A stretch of 48,330 bases of DNA from Streptomyces amritsarensis (GCF_001953875.1 NZ_MQUR01000045.1:1-48330), one strand, 5' to 3'; positions 40,196 through 48,330 are shown, counted from the stretch's first letter. Numbers and translations: made by a program. The notes: a model not told the origin generated them from the letters alone.

Positions 40196-41338
40196 CTACA
40201 GCAGCTCGCGCAGACGCTCCGCCAGAAGGTCCCAGCGCCACTTCTCCTCCACCCAGGCGCGACCGCGCTCGCCCATGCGGGCGCGCAGGTCCGGGTCCTG
40301 GAGCAGGGCCGTGATCCGGTCCGCGGCCTCCTCGGGGGCACCGCCCCGCACGACCCAGCCCGTCTCGCCGTCCAGCACCGCGTCCGGCGCGCCGCCCGAG
40401 TCGCCCGCGACCACCGGCAGGCCCGTCGCCGATGCCTCCAGGTAGACGATGCCGAGCCCCTCCACGTCGAGGCCGCCGCGCCGGGTCCTGCAGGGCATGG
40501 CGAAGACGTCGCCCGCACCGTAGTGCGCGGGGAGTTCGGACCACGGGACGGCTCCCGTGAACACCACCGACCGGGCCACACCCGTGGACCGGGCCAGCGC
40601 CCGCAGGTCCGCCTCGTACGGGCCGCCGCCGACGATCAGCAGCACGGCGTCGGGGACCGCGGCGAGGATCCGCGGCATGGACTCGATCAGCGTGTCCTGG
40701 CCCTTGCGCGGCACCAGCCGGGACACGCACACCACCACGGGCCGGTCCGTCAGGCCCAGGCGGGCCCGGACCTCGTCGCCGCCGGACGCCGGGTGGAAGG
40801 TCTTCTCGTCGACCCCCGGCGGGAGTTGGACCATCCGCGCCGCCGCCCGGCCGGTGACGGCCGAGGCGATCCGGGAGCGGGTGTACTCCCCCAGGTAGGT
40901 GAGGGTGTCCGTGCCCTCGCCGATGCGCCGCAGCAGCTGCCGCGCGGCCGGCAGCTGGGCCCAGCCCGCCTCGTGCCCGTGGGTGGTCGCCACGATCCGC
41001 CGGGCGCCGGCCCGCCGCAGCGCCGGGCCCATCAGGCCGAGCGGGGCGGCGGCCCCGAACCACACCGACTCGCAGCCGTGTTCGCGCAGCAGGCCGACGG
41101 CCCGGCGCGTCACGCGCGGGGTCGGCAGCAGCATCGTCGTACGGTCGCGGACCACCTGGAAGGGTTGCTCCGCGTCGAAGGCCGCGGTGGCCTCGCGGCC
41201 CTCCGCGCCGTGCTTCCACGTGGAGGCGTAGACGACGACCCGGTCGGGATCCAGGCGGAGCGCCATGTTGTGGAGGAAGGCCTGGATGCCGCCCGGTCGC
41301 GGCGGGAAGTCGTTGGTCACGATCAGGGTCTTGTGCAT
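40196..41338 (-). CDS. GT4 glycosyltransferase, PimB'-like mannosyltransferase
   Basis: A 380-residue GT-B enzyme. The N-terminal acceptor domain starts TLIVTNDFPPRPGGIQAFLHNM. The C-terminal donor domain has VVVCVSRLVPRKGQDTLIESMP, the GGGPYE loop, and the retaining-enzyme EX7E-type segment EGLGIVYLEASATGLPVVAGDSGGAPDAV. In mycobacteria the syntenic enzyme adds the second mannose to phosphatidylinositol mannosides, and the same acceptor class is likely here. The start at 41338 has a weak ribosome site; a TACTGT -10-like box lies 9 bp upstream. It follows the HExxH lipoprotein gene by 20 bp. Confidence 0.88.
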   Translation of the reverse strand: MHKTLIVTNDFPPRPGGIQAFLHNMALRLDPDRVVVYASTWKHGAEGREATAAFDAEQPFQVVRDRTTMLLPTPRVTRRAVGLLREHGCESVWFGAAAPLGLMGPALRRAGARRIVATTHGHEAGWAQLPAARQLLRRIGEGTDTLTYLGEYTRSRIASAVTGRAAARMVQLPPGVDEKTFHPASGGDEVRARLGLTDRPVVVCVSRLVPRKGQDTLIESMPRILAAVPDAVLLIVGGGPYEADLRALARSTGVARSVVFTGAVPWSELPAHYGAGDVFAMPCRTRRGGLDVEGLGIVYLEASATGLPVVAGDSGGAPDAVLDGETGWVVRGGAPEEAADRITALLQDPDLRARMGERGRAWVEEKWRWDLLAERLRELL

Positions 41339-41358
41339 CGCCTGCCGACAGTACCCGC

Positions 41359-42489
41359 TCAGCGCAGCTCCCCGCGAAGGGACTCCTGCCATGCTTGCGT
41401 CAGCCCGGCCCGGTCCACCCCGAGGGTCGACCGCAGGGCGGTCTCCAGCGACTCCCGCCCGGCCTTTCCGTACAGCTCCACCAGGGCTTTCCCGCCCCAC
41501 TCCGCCGCGATCAGCCGACAGGCCAGCCAGGCGCCCTCGTACGCCCGCGCCGCCGCGTCCGGGTCCCCGCCGAAGGCGAAGTCCTCCGTCCGCGGCAGCT
41601 CCCCCGGCAGCTCGCCGCGCCGCACCGCCCGGGCGAGCGCCGGGGCGGCCTGCGCGGGGGCCGCGGCGGCGCCCCGGTACGCCGCCCAGTCCGCGAAGCC
41701 CTCGGAGAGCCACAGCGGCGTGGTCGCGGAGGTCGCCGCGCGCGTGGCCACGTGCGCGACCTCGTGGGTCAGGATGATCCGCCGGCCCTCCGCGCCCAGC
41801 CCCGCGTACCCCTCCGGATTGACCACGACCCGGTCCGCGGGGGCCGGGCCGGCCCCCACCCGGCCGGTGGTGACGGCGCCGAGCCCCCGGTAGGTGTCGG
41901 CGGGGCGGCCCAGCAGCCGGGCCATCGCGTCGAGGGAGCCGGGTACCAGTACGACGACCCGGCCCGCCCAGGGACCGGGCCAGGCGGCGCTCGCGGCGGG
42001 CACCGCGCGGTCGGCCTCGGCGGCGATCTCCCGCAGCGTTCCGGCGCTCTGCCCGGCCCCGCCGAGGACCAGGGAGTGCGTACCGGCGGCCACCGAGACC
42101 GGGCCCTGGTCCCACAGCTGCGGCAGGGCGCCCGGCGCGGGCCGGTCGGCGCCCACCCGCCAGGCCCCGTCCTCGCGGATCAGCTCCACCTCGCGGGCCG
42201 ACTCCTCGGGGGCGGTGTCGTAGCCGGTCAGCCGGTAGCGCAGCCTGGCCGCCGCGAGGGCCCGCGCACCGTCGCGCCGTACCGAGGAGACCTCGTACGC
42301 CCAGTCCGTCAGCGGGATCCCCGCGAGCGCCTCGGGCACGGTCCGCGACCAGTCGGCGACGGCCCGGCGGACCTCCCGCTCGGCGGTGTCGGCGCTACCG
42401 GCCGGCTGCGGGCCGCAGCCGGCGAGCAGCACGCCCAGGAGGAGCGCCACGAGCGGCAGGATGCGCGGCGGTCGGCGGGCGGGGAGCAT
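41359..42489 (-). CDS. Lipoprotein with HExxH metallopeptidase-like domain
   Basis: A 376-residue predicted lipoprotein: signal LPLVALLLGVLLAGC with lipobox Cys25. The C-terminal half contains a gluzincin zinc site, H242-E243-VA-H246, with a third-ligand candidate Glu263 in LWLSEGFADW. The first half (residues 35-130) has an NTF2-like look (VRRAVADWSRTVPEALAG, REDGAWRVG). No named substrate. TACGAT lies six bases before the ATG on the minus strand, suggesting a leaderless mRNA. It sits between cell-envelope genes (mannosyltransferase and NlpC/P60 hydrolase), which favours a role at the cell surface. Confidence 0.85.
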   Translation of the reverse strand: MLPARRPPRILPLVALLLGVLLAGCGPQPAGSADTAEREVRRAVADWSRTVPEALAGIPLTDWAYEVSSVRRDGARALAAARLRYRLTGYDTAPEESAREVELIREDGAWRVGADRPAPGALPQLWDQGPVSVAAGTHSLVLGGAGQSAGTLREIAAEADRAVPAASAAWPGPWAGRVVVLVPGSLDAMARLLGRPADTYRGLGAVTTGRVGAGPAPADRVVVNPEGYAGLGAEGRRIILTHEVAHVATRAATSATTPLWLSEGFADWAAYRGAAAAPAQAAPALARAVRRGELPGELPRTEDFAFGGDPDAAARAYEGAWLACRLIAAEWGGKALVELYGKAGRESLETALRSTLGVDRAGLTQAWQESLRGELR

Positions 42490-42495
42490 CCGCCG

Positions 42496-42501
42496 ATCGT
42501 A
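42496..42501 (-). promoter_or_regulatory. -10 box (TACGAT) of the lipoprotein gene
   Basis: On the minus strand TACGAT ends six bases before the ATG at 42489. Confidence 0.55.
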
Positions 42502-42556
42502 CGCAGGGCCCCGCAGGCGGCGGGGACGGCGGGGGGGCGGTCCGCCGCCGGCGGGG

Positions 42557-43621
42557 TCAGGGGCGGGTCACCGCCGAAACCGGCATCATCCCGACCGGGT
42601 CGTAGCGCACCCGGGCCCCGGGGTAGGGGGCGTGGACCACCTGGCCGTTGCCGACGTACATGCCGACGTGGCTGGCGTCGGAGCGGTACGTCACCAGGTC
42701 GCCCGGGCGGGCCTGCGACAGCGGCACCTGCCGCCCGGCGTGCCGCTGGGCCTGCGAGGTACGCGGCAGCGAGACGCCCGCCTGCCGGTAGGACCAGACC
42801 ATCAGCCCGGAGCAGTCGAAGCCGGAGGGGCCGGTGGAACCCCACACGTAGGGGCGTCCGACGGCGGCCCGGGCGGCCATCACCGCGGCGGCGGCGCGGC
42901 CGGAGGACGGGCCTCCTGCGCCCATGGGGCCGAGGTCGGGCAGGGCTTCGTGGCGCCCGCCGGAGCGGGAGGAGCGCTCGAAGTCGGCCCGCTCCTCGGA
43001 CGGCATGGAGTTGAGCAGCCGCTGGGCGGCGGCGAGCTTCGCGGTGACGGAGCGCTTGTGGCGGGCGACGTCGGAGCGCAGGGCGTCGAGTTCGGCGAGT
43101 TTGCGGGAGGCCTCCGAGCGCACCTGGCCGAGCCGGCGCTGCTCCTGGCGCAGCTCGTGGAGTTGGCGGGCCTGGCGCTCGGTCAACCGGTCCAGGGCGG
43201 CGGCCTGTTCCAGGTAGGCGTCGGGGTCCTCGGCCAGCATCAGCCCGACGGCGGGGTCGATGCCGCCGCTGCGGTACTGGGCCCCGGCGAAGGTCCCGAG
43301 GACGCCGCGCATGGTGTTGATGCGCTCCTGGCCGCGGGCGACGGCGTCCTGGGCCCGGTTGACCTCGACGCGCAGCCTGTCGGCCTTCTCTCCCGCCTCG
43401 TTGAAGTGCTCGGTGGCCTGCTCGGCCTCCTCGAAGAGCCGGTCGACCTGGGCGCTGACGCCGGACCTCGCGCTGCCGCCGGGCTCGTGCGGGTGGCCGG
43501 GGGCCGCGCCCGCGGGTGCGGCCGCCATGGCGACCGCGGCGGTGGCCGCGGCGGCGGTGAGGACGGTGACCTTCGTGTTCCGGTCGAGGCCGCCGAGCCC
43601 GGTCCGGCGATGGGACGCCAC
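42557..43621 (-). CDS. NlpC/P60 (C40) cell-wall peptidase, copy 2
   Basis: A 354-residue secreted protein. Signal peptide is about residues 1-40 (VTVLTAAAATAAVAMAAAPAGAA). A long coiled-coil segment (about 55-215) precedes the C-terminal NlpC/P60 domain with catalytic Cys270 (GFDCSGLMVW), His318 (SHVGMYVG) and His330 (VVHAPYPG). It should cleave peptidoglycan stem peptides; the coiled coil resembles autoinhibitory or docking regions of RipA/CwlO-type enzymes. The GTG at 43621 follows GGAAGGGAG. It is a clear paralogue of the adjacent gene: both start MASHRR and share QYRSGGIDP. Confidence 0.9.
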   Translation of the reverse strand: MASHRRTGLGGLDRNTKVTVLTAAAATAAVAMAAAPAGAAPGHPHEPGGSARSGVSAQVDRLFEEAEQATEHFNEAGEKADRLRVEVNRAQDAVARGQERINTMRGVLGTFAGAQYRSGGIDPAVGLMLAEDPDAYLEQAAALDRLTERQARQLHELRQEQRRLGQVRSEASRKLAELDALRSDVARHKRSVTAKLAAAQRLLNSMPSEERADFERSSRSGGRHEALPDLGPMGAGGPSSGRAAAAVMAARAAVGRPYVWGSTGPSGFDCSGLMVWSYRQAGVSLPRTSQAQRHAGRQVPLSQARPGDLVTYRSDASHVGMYVGNGQVVHAPYPGARVRYDPVGMMPVSAVTRP

Positions 43622-43756
43622 GTGAACCCGCTCCCTTCCGCTGGGCGGGGCCCGGGTCCGCCCCCCGTGGACGGCCGTGTGCCGGGTTCCGCGCTGGCAG
43701 ACAGTAGCCGTGCCACCACGCACCGACCAACGACCGGCGGAGGGCACACGCACCGA

Positions 43757-43790
43757 CGCCCCGCCGGAGACGCAGGTCACCGGCGGGGCG
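43757..43790 (-). terminator. Hairpin between the two P60 genes
   Basis: An 11-bp perfect stem (43757-43767 with 43780-43790) and a 12-nt loop, 53 bp past the stop codon of the upstream P60 gene. Confidence 0.7.
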
Positions 43791-43842
43791 TGTGGTCAGA
43801 GCGGGGCCGCGGAATTCGCCCGGATGGGCGGTGTGCGGCGCG

Positions 43843-44871
43843 TCAGCCGATGCGGACGCCGAACTGGAACGGCATGTTGTCCATCGACTCGTACTTGACG
43901 CCGCCGCGCGGGTTCGAGGCGTGCAGCGTCATGTTGTTGCCGGCGTACAGGCCGACGTGGTGCAGGTCCCCGTAGAAGAAGACCAGGTCACCGGGCTGGA
44001 GCTGGCTGCGGCTGATGCGCGTGCCGTCGTTGGCCTGGGTGTAGGTGACGCGGCTGATGTTGACGCCGGCCTGCTTGTACGCCCACTGCGTCAGCCCGGA
44101 GCAGTCGAAGGAGTTGGGGCCCTCGTGGCCCGATATGTACGCGCTGCCGACCTTGGTCTTGGCGGCGGCGAGCGCGGCTCCGGCACGGCCGGAGGCCTTG
44201 ACGTCGCCGAGGTCGACGCGCTGGCCGGCGGCGCGGCTGGCGCGCGTCTCCTCGTCCTTGAGGGCGGCGCGCTCCTGTGCCGTGAGGGTGTTGAGGATGG
44301 CCTGGGCCGCGGCGAGCTTCTCGGACGAGACCTTCTTCTTCTCGGCGAGTTCCTTGCGGGTGGCGTCGAGGTCGGCGAGCTTGCCGGAGGCCTCCTGGCG
44401 CTGCTGAGCGAGGGTGCGCTGCTTCGCCTGGATCTTCTGGACCGCTTCGACCTGCTTGCCGCTCAGGTGCTCCAGGGTGGAGGCCTTGTCGAGGTAGCCG
44501 TCGGGGTCCGCGGAGAGGAGGAGGGCGAGGGAGGGGTCGATGCCGCCGCTGCGGTACTGGGCGCTCGCCATCGAACCGAGTGCGCTGCGCAGGTCGTTGA
44601 GCTCGCTCTGGCCGCGCGCGACCTGGTCCTGGATCTGCCCGATCTCCTTCTCGAGCGTCGCCTGGCGCTCCTTGGCCCCGTTGAACTTCTCGGTGGCCTG
44701 TTCCGCCTCTTCGTAGAGGGCGTCGACCTGGCTCTTGACCTCGTCCTTGCTCGGCTTCGCCGGCGCGGCGGAGGCGCTCTGCGCGGTGAGGGCGACGGCC
44801 GCGGCGGCGACCGAGGTGAGCACGGTCACACGAGCGCGGGTCGGCTGCTTGGGTCGACGGTGGGACGCCAC
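43843..44871 (-). CDS. NlpC/P60 (C40) cell-wall peptidase, copy 1
   Basis: A 342-residue secreted hydrolase. Signal peptide is about residues 1-36 (VTVLTSVAAAAVALTAQSASA), the coiled coil about 42-210, and the NlpC/P60 domain has Cys257 (SFDCSGLTQW), His305 (HHVGLYAG) and His317 (TLHASN). It should hydrolyse peptidoglycan stem peptides outside the membrane during growth or sporulation. The GTG start follows AAGGAG. The 250 bp upstream (44872-45123) is comparatively AT-rich and probably regulatory; I do not see a c-di-AMP riboswitch there. Confidence 0.92.
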   Translation of the reverse strand: MASHRRPKQPTRARVTVLTSVAAAAVALTAQSASAAPAKPSKDEVKSQVDALYEEAEQATEKFNGAKERQATLEKEIGQIQDQVARGQSELNDLRSALGSMASAQYRSGGIDPSLALLLSADPDGYLDKASTLEHLSGKQVEAVQKIQAKQRTLAQQRQEASGKLADLDATRKELAEKKKVSSEKLAAAQAILNTLTAQERAALKDEETRASRAAGQRVDLGDVKASGRAGAALAAAKTKVGSAYISGHEGPNSFDCSGLTQWAYKQAGVNISRVTYTQANDGTRISRSQLQPGDLVFFYGDLHHVGLYAGNNMTLHASNPRGGVKYESMDNMPFQFGVRIG

Positions 44872-45123
44872 GAAGGCGAGCTCCTTCTTCCTAGAGCCGC
44901 CGAAGAACGCAACTCGGCAGCACCTTCGCCGCCACCCCGAATGAGTGATCTACCGCACGAAGGTTTGAGCAGACCCTAGTGACCCAGCTGTGATCAGTTC
45001 AAATCCTGTCGGGAAAAAACTCGGCCCCCCACCAGGTTCTTTACCTTCACCGCACGCTCCGTGCCGGGTACTTGACGGTGCGTCCTCCACATGACCCACC
45101 AATTCCGGCATTCGGCACGGGAG

Positions 45124-46485
45124 TTAGGAAACGCGCGAAAGCCGCTTCAGCAACAAAGCGGACGTTACGGGCCGGGCCCCGGCCTTGGCCACGCCGTCGG
45201 CGACCTCGCGGTCCGTGGAGACCACGACCACCGGCCGGCCGGGCGGCTCCGCCCGCACCAGCTGCCGGATCAGTTCGTCCGCCGTCACCCCGGCCTTGGA
45301 GAACAGCACCCGCACACCGCGCGGCGGCGCCAGCAGCACCGGGGCCGCCAGCTCCGCCCCGTCGAAGACACAGGTCATCTCCGCACCGGTCTGCGCGGCC
45401 AGCATCGACAGCCCGCCCAGCAGCCGCAGCCGCTGCTTCTCCAGCGGCATCGTCGGGTAGCCGGTCTTGGTCACGTTGTAGCCGTCGACCACCAGATGGG
45501 CCTGCGGCAGCGCCAACAACTGGTCCAGCAGAGCCGGATCGGTCTCCGACAGGGCGCGCGCCGCGATGTCCTTCGGTGTCATCCGGCCCGGCTCCACCGC
45601 GTCCACCGTGTCGGCCGGGCGGGTGTTGACCGGAGGCAGCGCCAGCTCACGGCGCAGCCCCTGGGCCGCGTCCAGGACGGTGTCCAGCAGCAGCCGCAAC
45701 CGCATGTCCTCGATGCTGCGCCCCTCGCGGGTGGCCCGGCGCGAGGTCTCCAGCGCCGTCTCCACCTCTGCGAGACGGGACTTGAGCCGCCGGCTCTCGC
45801 TCTCGGCGGCCGCCACGCGGGTCGCGGCCTCGCCGCGGATCCCGTCGATCTCCGCGGTCACCTTGCGCAGGGCCGCCTCGCCGCGCTTGACGTCACTCAG
45901 GGCGCTGCGCAGCCGGCGCTGAAGCGATTCCGCTTCCTTCCGCGCGGCCTCCAGCTCGACCCGTACCTGCTCACCGCCCGTGCGCTGCAGTTCCCGTACG
46001 TGCTCCAGCTCCTCGCGCAGGCGCTCCAGCTCGCGCCGGGTCTCCTCGCCGACCCGCTCGGCGTCCGCGCGCTGCGCCTCCTCGCCCGCGGCGGCCACGA
46101 GCTTGACCCATCCCGCGGGCCGCAGGACGAAGGCGGCGGCCGCCACGTCCAGCGGGTCCGCGGCGGCCGGCGGCGCGCCGGACTCCAGCGCGCCGGCCAG
46201 GTCCGCCTGGGCCTCGCGCACCTTCTCGGCGACCCGGCTGCGGAACACCGGGTCGGTCTCGACCGCCGCGGCCATGGCGTTGCCGGCGAACTTGGCGCGC
46301 CGGGTCGGAGTGAAGCGGGCGTACTGGCGCAGCTGCGCCGGCAGGTCCGCGACCGTCAGCGCGCCGAAGGCGTCCGAGACGAGCGCGACGACCCGGCGCC
46401 GCACGCCTTCCGGCAGCGGGCGGTCGAGCGCCTCCGCGGCGTCGCCGGCCGCGTCGGCCGGCCCGGCGCCGCTTGCTGGCTCCAC
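45124..46485 (-). CDS. NYN (YacP-like) putative ribonuclease with coiled coil
   Basis: A 453-residue protein. Residues 1-125 are helical, the middle (about 130-265) is a heptad-rich coiled coil (RRELERLREELEHVRELQR, KRGEAALRKVTAEIDGIRGE). The C-terminal about 150 residues form a NYN PIN-like nuclease domain: HLVVDGYNVTKTGYP and MTCVFDGAEL carry the conserved acidic residues, with VVVVSTDREVADGVAKAGA the last. It fits the actinobacterial NYN RNA-binding family. RNA processing is likely but unproven. The GTG start has GGGGTGA upstream. Confidence 0.87.
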   Translation of the reverse strand: MEPASGAGPADAAGDAAEALDRPLPEGVRRRVVALVSDAFGALTVADLPAQLRQYARFTPTRRAKFAGNAMAAAVETDPVFRSRVAEKVREAQADLAGALESGAPPAAADPLDVAAAAFVLRPAGWVKLVAAAGEEAQRADAERVGEETRRELERLREELEHVRELQRTGGEQVRVELEAARKEAESLQRRLRSALSDVKRGEAALRKVTAEIDGIRGEAATRVAAAESESRRLKSRLAEVETALETSRRATREGRSIEDMRLRLLLDTVLDAAQGLRRELALPPVNTRPADTVDAVEPGRMTPKDIAARALSETDPALLDQLLALPQAHLVVDGYNVTKTGYPTMPLEKQRLRLLGGLSMLAAQTGAEMTCVFDGAELAAPVLLAPPRGVRVLFSKAGVTADELIRQLVRAEPPGRPVVVVSTDREVADGVAKAGARPVTSALLLKRLSRVS

Positions 46486-46531
46486 AATCCGTCACCCCTA
46501 CCGTGATGGTCTACCTGCGGACGGGGCTCCG

Positions 46532-46771
46532 TCAGGAGTCCGCGCCCGGCCTGTCCACGAGCTCGATCTGGTCCACCGCGTTGCACCAGCGGCAGCGGAC
46601 CGACTCGATGGTCTCATTGACCACTTCGCGCTCCTCGACCTTGGGCTCCCCGGCGAGGTCCAGGTGGACGTACTCGACGACCTTCGACGAACGGGTGACG
46701 TCGAAGCGCGTGAGGTTGCCGCACAGGGTGCAGCGCCACCGCGTGGTGTCGGTCGGCAGGGGAACCGTCAT
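46532..46771 (-). CDS. Small zinc-ribbon protein
   Basis: A 79-residue protein with two CxxC pairs, Cys14/Cys17 (RCTLCGN) and Cys60/Cys63 (RCRWCNA), enough for one zinc ribbon. The centre is charged (VVEYVHLDLAGEPKVEEREVV). I know it as a conserved Streptomyces protein without function; zinc ribbons of this size often bind nucleic acid or act as subunits. The ATG at 46771 has AAGGAG about 11 bases upstream; a GTG at 46783 adjoins that ribosome site too closely. It is divergent from the rhomboid gene. Confidence 0.8.
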   Translation of the reverse strand: MTVPLPTDTTRWRCTLCGNLTRFDVTRSSKVVEYVHLDLAGEPKVEEREVVNETIESVRCRWCNAVDQIELVDRPGADS

Positions 46772-46907
46772 CGGGCTGCTCACTCCTTCGTAGCTGATTC
46801 AATTAAAGCGGTCCGTTCGGCCGTCCGCGTCGGCCTGCGCACCGCAGCTCGTAACCCTACGGCCTGCCACCGCTTCAGGTGGGTCGCGTTGCGTCATGCT
46901 CTGTCAC

Positions 46908-47630
46908 ATGATCGTAAGGTGGCGGGCCCTGCGCGAGGCTGCCCGGGGACCGGTGGTCACCCACGCGCTGATCGCGGGCTGCGGTGTGGTGTTCGCCCTG
47001 AGCCCCGCCTCGGGGCTCAACCCGGCCTACGGGACCGGGGACGAGCTGCTGGCCGCGGGCACCGCGTACTTCCGGCGCTGGGGCGTGGTCCCGGACGAGC
47101 TCTTCACGGACACACCCCGCGCGTGGCTGACCCCGCTGACCGCGCTGTTCGTCCACGGCAGCTGGCTGCACCTGCTCGGCAACATGCTCTTCCTCTTCGT
47201 CTTCGGCGCGCTGGCCGAGGAGCGGATGGGCCGCCCGGCGTTCCTCGTCTTCTACCTCTGTACGGGCTACCTGGCGCTGGCGGCGTACGCGGCGGCCAAC
47301 GCGGAGTCCGCGCAGACGCTGGTCGGCGCGTCCGGCGCGATCTCGGCCGTCCTGGGCGCCTTCCTCTTCCTGCTCCCGCGGGCGAGGGTGACGAGCCTGT
47401 TCCCGTTCCTGTTCTTCCTGCCGCTGCGGTTCCCGGCGTGGATGGTGCTGCTGTTCTGGTTCGCCCTCCAGTGGGTGGCCGCGCACCGCGCGGAGAGCGG
47501 GCCGGGAGTCGCCTATCTGGCCCACCTCGTGGGGTTCTCGCTCGGCTTCCTCTACGCGTGGGCCCGGTATCGGGGTACGACTAGAGTGAGGCGACCAGCG
47601 ACGGCCACCGAGGGAGACAGCCAGCCGTGA
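46908..47630 (+). CDS. Rhomboid family intramembrane serine protease
   Basis: A 240-residue polytopic protease with the core rhomboid elements: HGSWLHLLGNMLFLF with His88 and Asn92 in helix 2, the nucleophile Ser142 in GASGA, and His206 in AYLAHLVGF. It cleaves transmembrane substrates within the membrane. The ATG at 46908 is preceded by CATGCT seven bases upstream and no ribosome site; an in-frame ATG lies at 46896. It overlaps the Lrp-type gene by four bases (GTGA). Confidence 0.92.
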   Translation: MIVRWRALREAARGPVVTHALIAGCGVVFALSPASGLNPAYGTGDELLAAGTAYFRRWGVVPDELFTDTPRAWLTPLTALFVHGSWLHLLGNMLFLFVFGALAEERMGRPAFLVFYLCTGYLALAAYAAANAESAQTLVGASGAISAVLGAFLFLLPRARVTSLFPFLFFLPLRFPAWMVLLFWFALQWVAAHRAESGPGVAYLAHLVGFSLGFLYAWARYRGTTRVRRPATATEGDSQP

Positions 47631-47908
47631 TCACCGCGATCGTGCTCATCAAGACCAGCGTGGACCGCATCCCCGAGATCGCCGAGTCCATCGCGGCCCT
47701 CGACAACGTCAGCGAGGTCTACTCCGTCACGGGGACGTACGACCTGATCGCGCTGGTCCGCGTGAACCGCCACGAGAACCTGGCCGACATCATCCCCGGC
47801 CGCATCAGCAAGATCCCGGGCGTCGAGGCGACGGACACGCACGTGGCGTTCCGCACGTACTCGCAGCACGACCTGGAGGCGGCGTTCGCCATCGGCCTGG
47901 ACGCGTAG
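47627..47908 (+). CDS. Stand-alone Lrp/AsnC ligand-binding (RAM) domain protein
   Basis: A 93-residue protein with only the C-terminal effector domain of Lrp/AsnC regulators (ITAIVLIKTSVDRIPEIAESIAALDNVSEVYSVTGTYDLIALVRV, then IPGVEATDTHVAFRTYS). There is no helix-turn-helix. Such stand-alone RAM proteins bind amino acids and oligomerise, and may modulate other Lrp proteins. AGGGAG precedes the GTG, which overlaps the rhomboid stop. A TAGAGT box at 47582-47587 could give it a separate internal promoter. Confidence 0.93.
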   Translation: MITAIVLIKTSVDRIPEIAESIAALDNVSEVYSVTGTYDLIALVRVNRHENLADIIPGRISKIPGVEATDTHVAFRTYSQHDLEAAFAIGLDA

Positions 47909-48330
47909 CGGCTCGCTCCCGGCGGGGCGTGTCGTGCGGCGGGCTCGGCGGTACCCCTCGGCTCGGCGCCGGGCCAGTGGGTGGTACTCGGCGGTGCGCG
48001 GCTGGATCCCGGCGGGGGGTGCCCCTCGGCTCGGCGCCGGGCCAGTAGGTGGTGCTCGGCTGGATCCCGGCGGGGGGGTGCCGTCCGGCGGGCTCGGCGG
48101 GACCCCGGGCGGGGTTACTGCGGGGTGCCCGGCGGGCGGCTCGGCGGTGTGCGGCCGGATCCCCGGCAGGGGTGTCGTGCGGGCGGCTCGGCGGTACCCC
48201 TCGGCTCGGCGCCGGGCCCTGCGTGGTGCTCGGTGGTGTGCGGCTGGATCCCGGTGCGGGGTGTGGTGCGGGCGGCCCGGGGGTGCCCTTGGCGGGGTGT
48301 GGCGGGGCCGGGTTCGGTCTGGGTCGGGGG
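47909..48330. repeat. Gene-free, imperfectly repeated GC-rich tail
   Basis: No ORF with proper codon bias runs through this end. It consists of shuffled copies of a few phrases: GGCTCGGCGCCGGGCC (near 47960, 48020 and 48200), GGCTGGATCCCGGCGGGG-type strings (near 48001, 48060 and 48240) and GGCTCGGCGGTACCCCTCGG (near 47942 and 48186). Period is irregular, about 60-80 bp. I see no terminator or promoter I would defend. Confidence 0.65.

Noticed and set aside
44872..45123. c-di-AMP (ydaO-type) riboswitch before the P60 gene
   Set aside because: Such switches occur before Streptomyces wall hydrolase genes, but the conserved aptamer blocks are not visible in this AT-richer leader.

Overview
The window reads as the chromosomal core of a Streptomyces or a very close actinomycete. 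G+C is very high, third codon positions are almost always G or C, GTG and TTG starts are common, and nearly every gene has a recognisable Streptomyces-type product. There is no tRNA, rRNA, CRISPR array, insertion sequence, integrase or prophage gene. This is a conserved housekeeping block, and most of the interest lies in regulatory DNA and a few odd proteins.

Layout: 1-584 is a five-copy 51-bp GC-rich repeat and gene-free DNA. 585-4307 is a leftward operon of a degenerate ABC ATPase, a YhgE/Pip membrane protein and a TetR regulator, headed by a perfect 28-bp palindrome. 4457-8703 holds rightward small genes (HEPN-type, methyltransferase, DUF3040, DUF4126, phytoene-desaturase-like). 8726-13162 runs left: a Q/Y-rich membrane protein, metF, thiE, an Rv2175c-like DNA-binding protein and an FAD oxidoreductase. 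13254-15531 is a TPP-riboswitch-controlled thiO-thiS-thiG operon. 15740-18520 is a PASTA Ser/Thr kinase followed by endonuclease IV. 18582-20195 holds a molybdopterin oxidoreductase, bacterioferritin and its ferredoxin partner with an iron box. 20368-23989 is a divergent pair: class II DAHP synthase and a fused TrpE-TrpG anthranilate synthase behind a Trp-Trp-Trp leader peptide and attenuator. 24026-29389 runs left: a small membrane protein, a D-2-hydroxyacid dehydrogenase, 6-phosphofructokinase, a MacRS-like two-component system and an acyltransferase. 29545-30895 holds an esterase and a membrane protein, followed by a second repeat array. 31284-36365 runs left: an EEP-family protein, glucokinase, DUF5304, an ArsA-like ATPase, an SRPBCC protein and a phosphoesterase. 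36609-38405 is an acyl-CoA synthetase. 38453-44871 holds a Tat-exported cholesterol oxidase, a mannosyltransferase-like GT4, a HExxH lipoprotein and two tandem NlpC/P60 hydrolases. 45124-47908 ends with an NYN protein, a zinc-ribbon protein, a rhomboid protease and a stand-alone Lrp ligand domain. 47909-48330 is gene-free imperfect GC-rich repeat.

As recalled, the gene order resembles the Mycobacterium tuberculosis stretch Rv2172c-Rv2190c (MTHFR-like, Rv2175c, PknL, AroG, PlsC-like, ArsA-like, SRPBCC, FadD15, PimB', NlpC/P60). The thiamine, trp, glucokinase/Pfk, MacRS and cholesterol oxidase genes would be Streptomyces-side insertions into that backbone.

Functionally the window links carbon entry (glucokinase, Pfk), aromatic supply (DAHP synthase to anthranilate synthase), thiamine thiazole synthesis, iron storage and release, and cell-wall and envelope functions. 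A recurring feature is a TANNNT -10 box 6-7 nt upstream of the start codon, which suggests about ten leaderless mRNAs.
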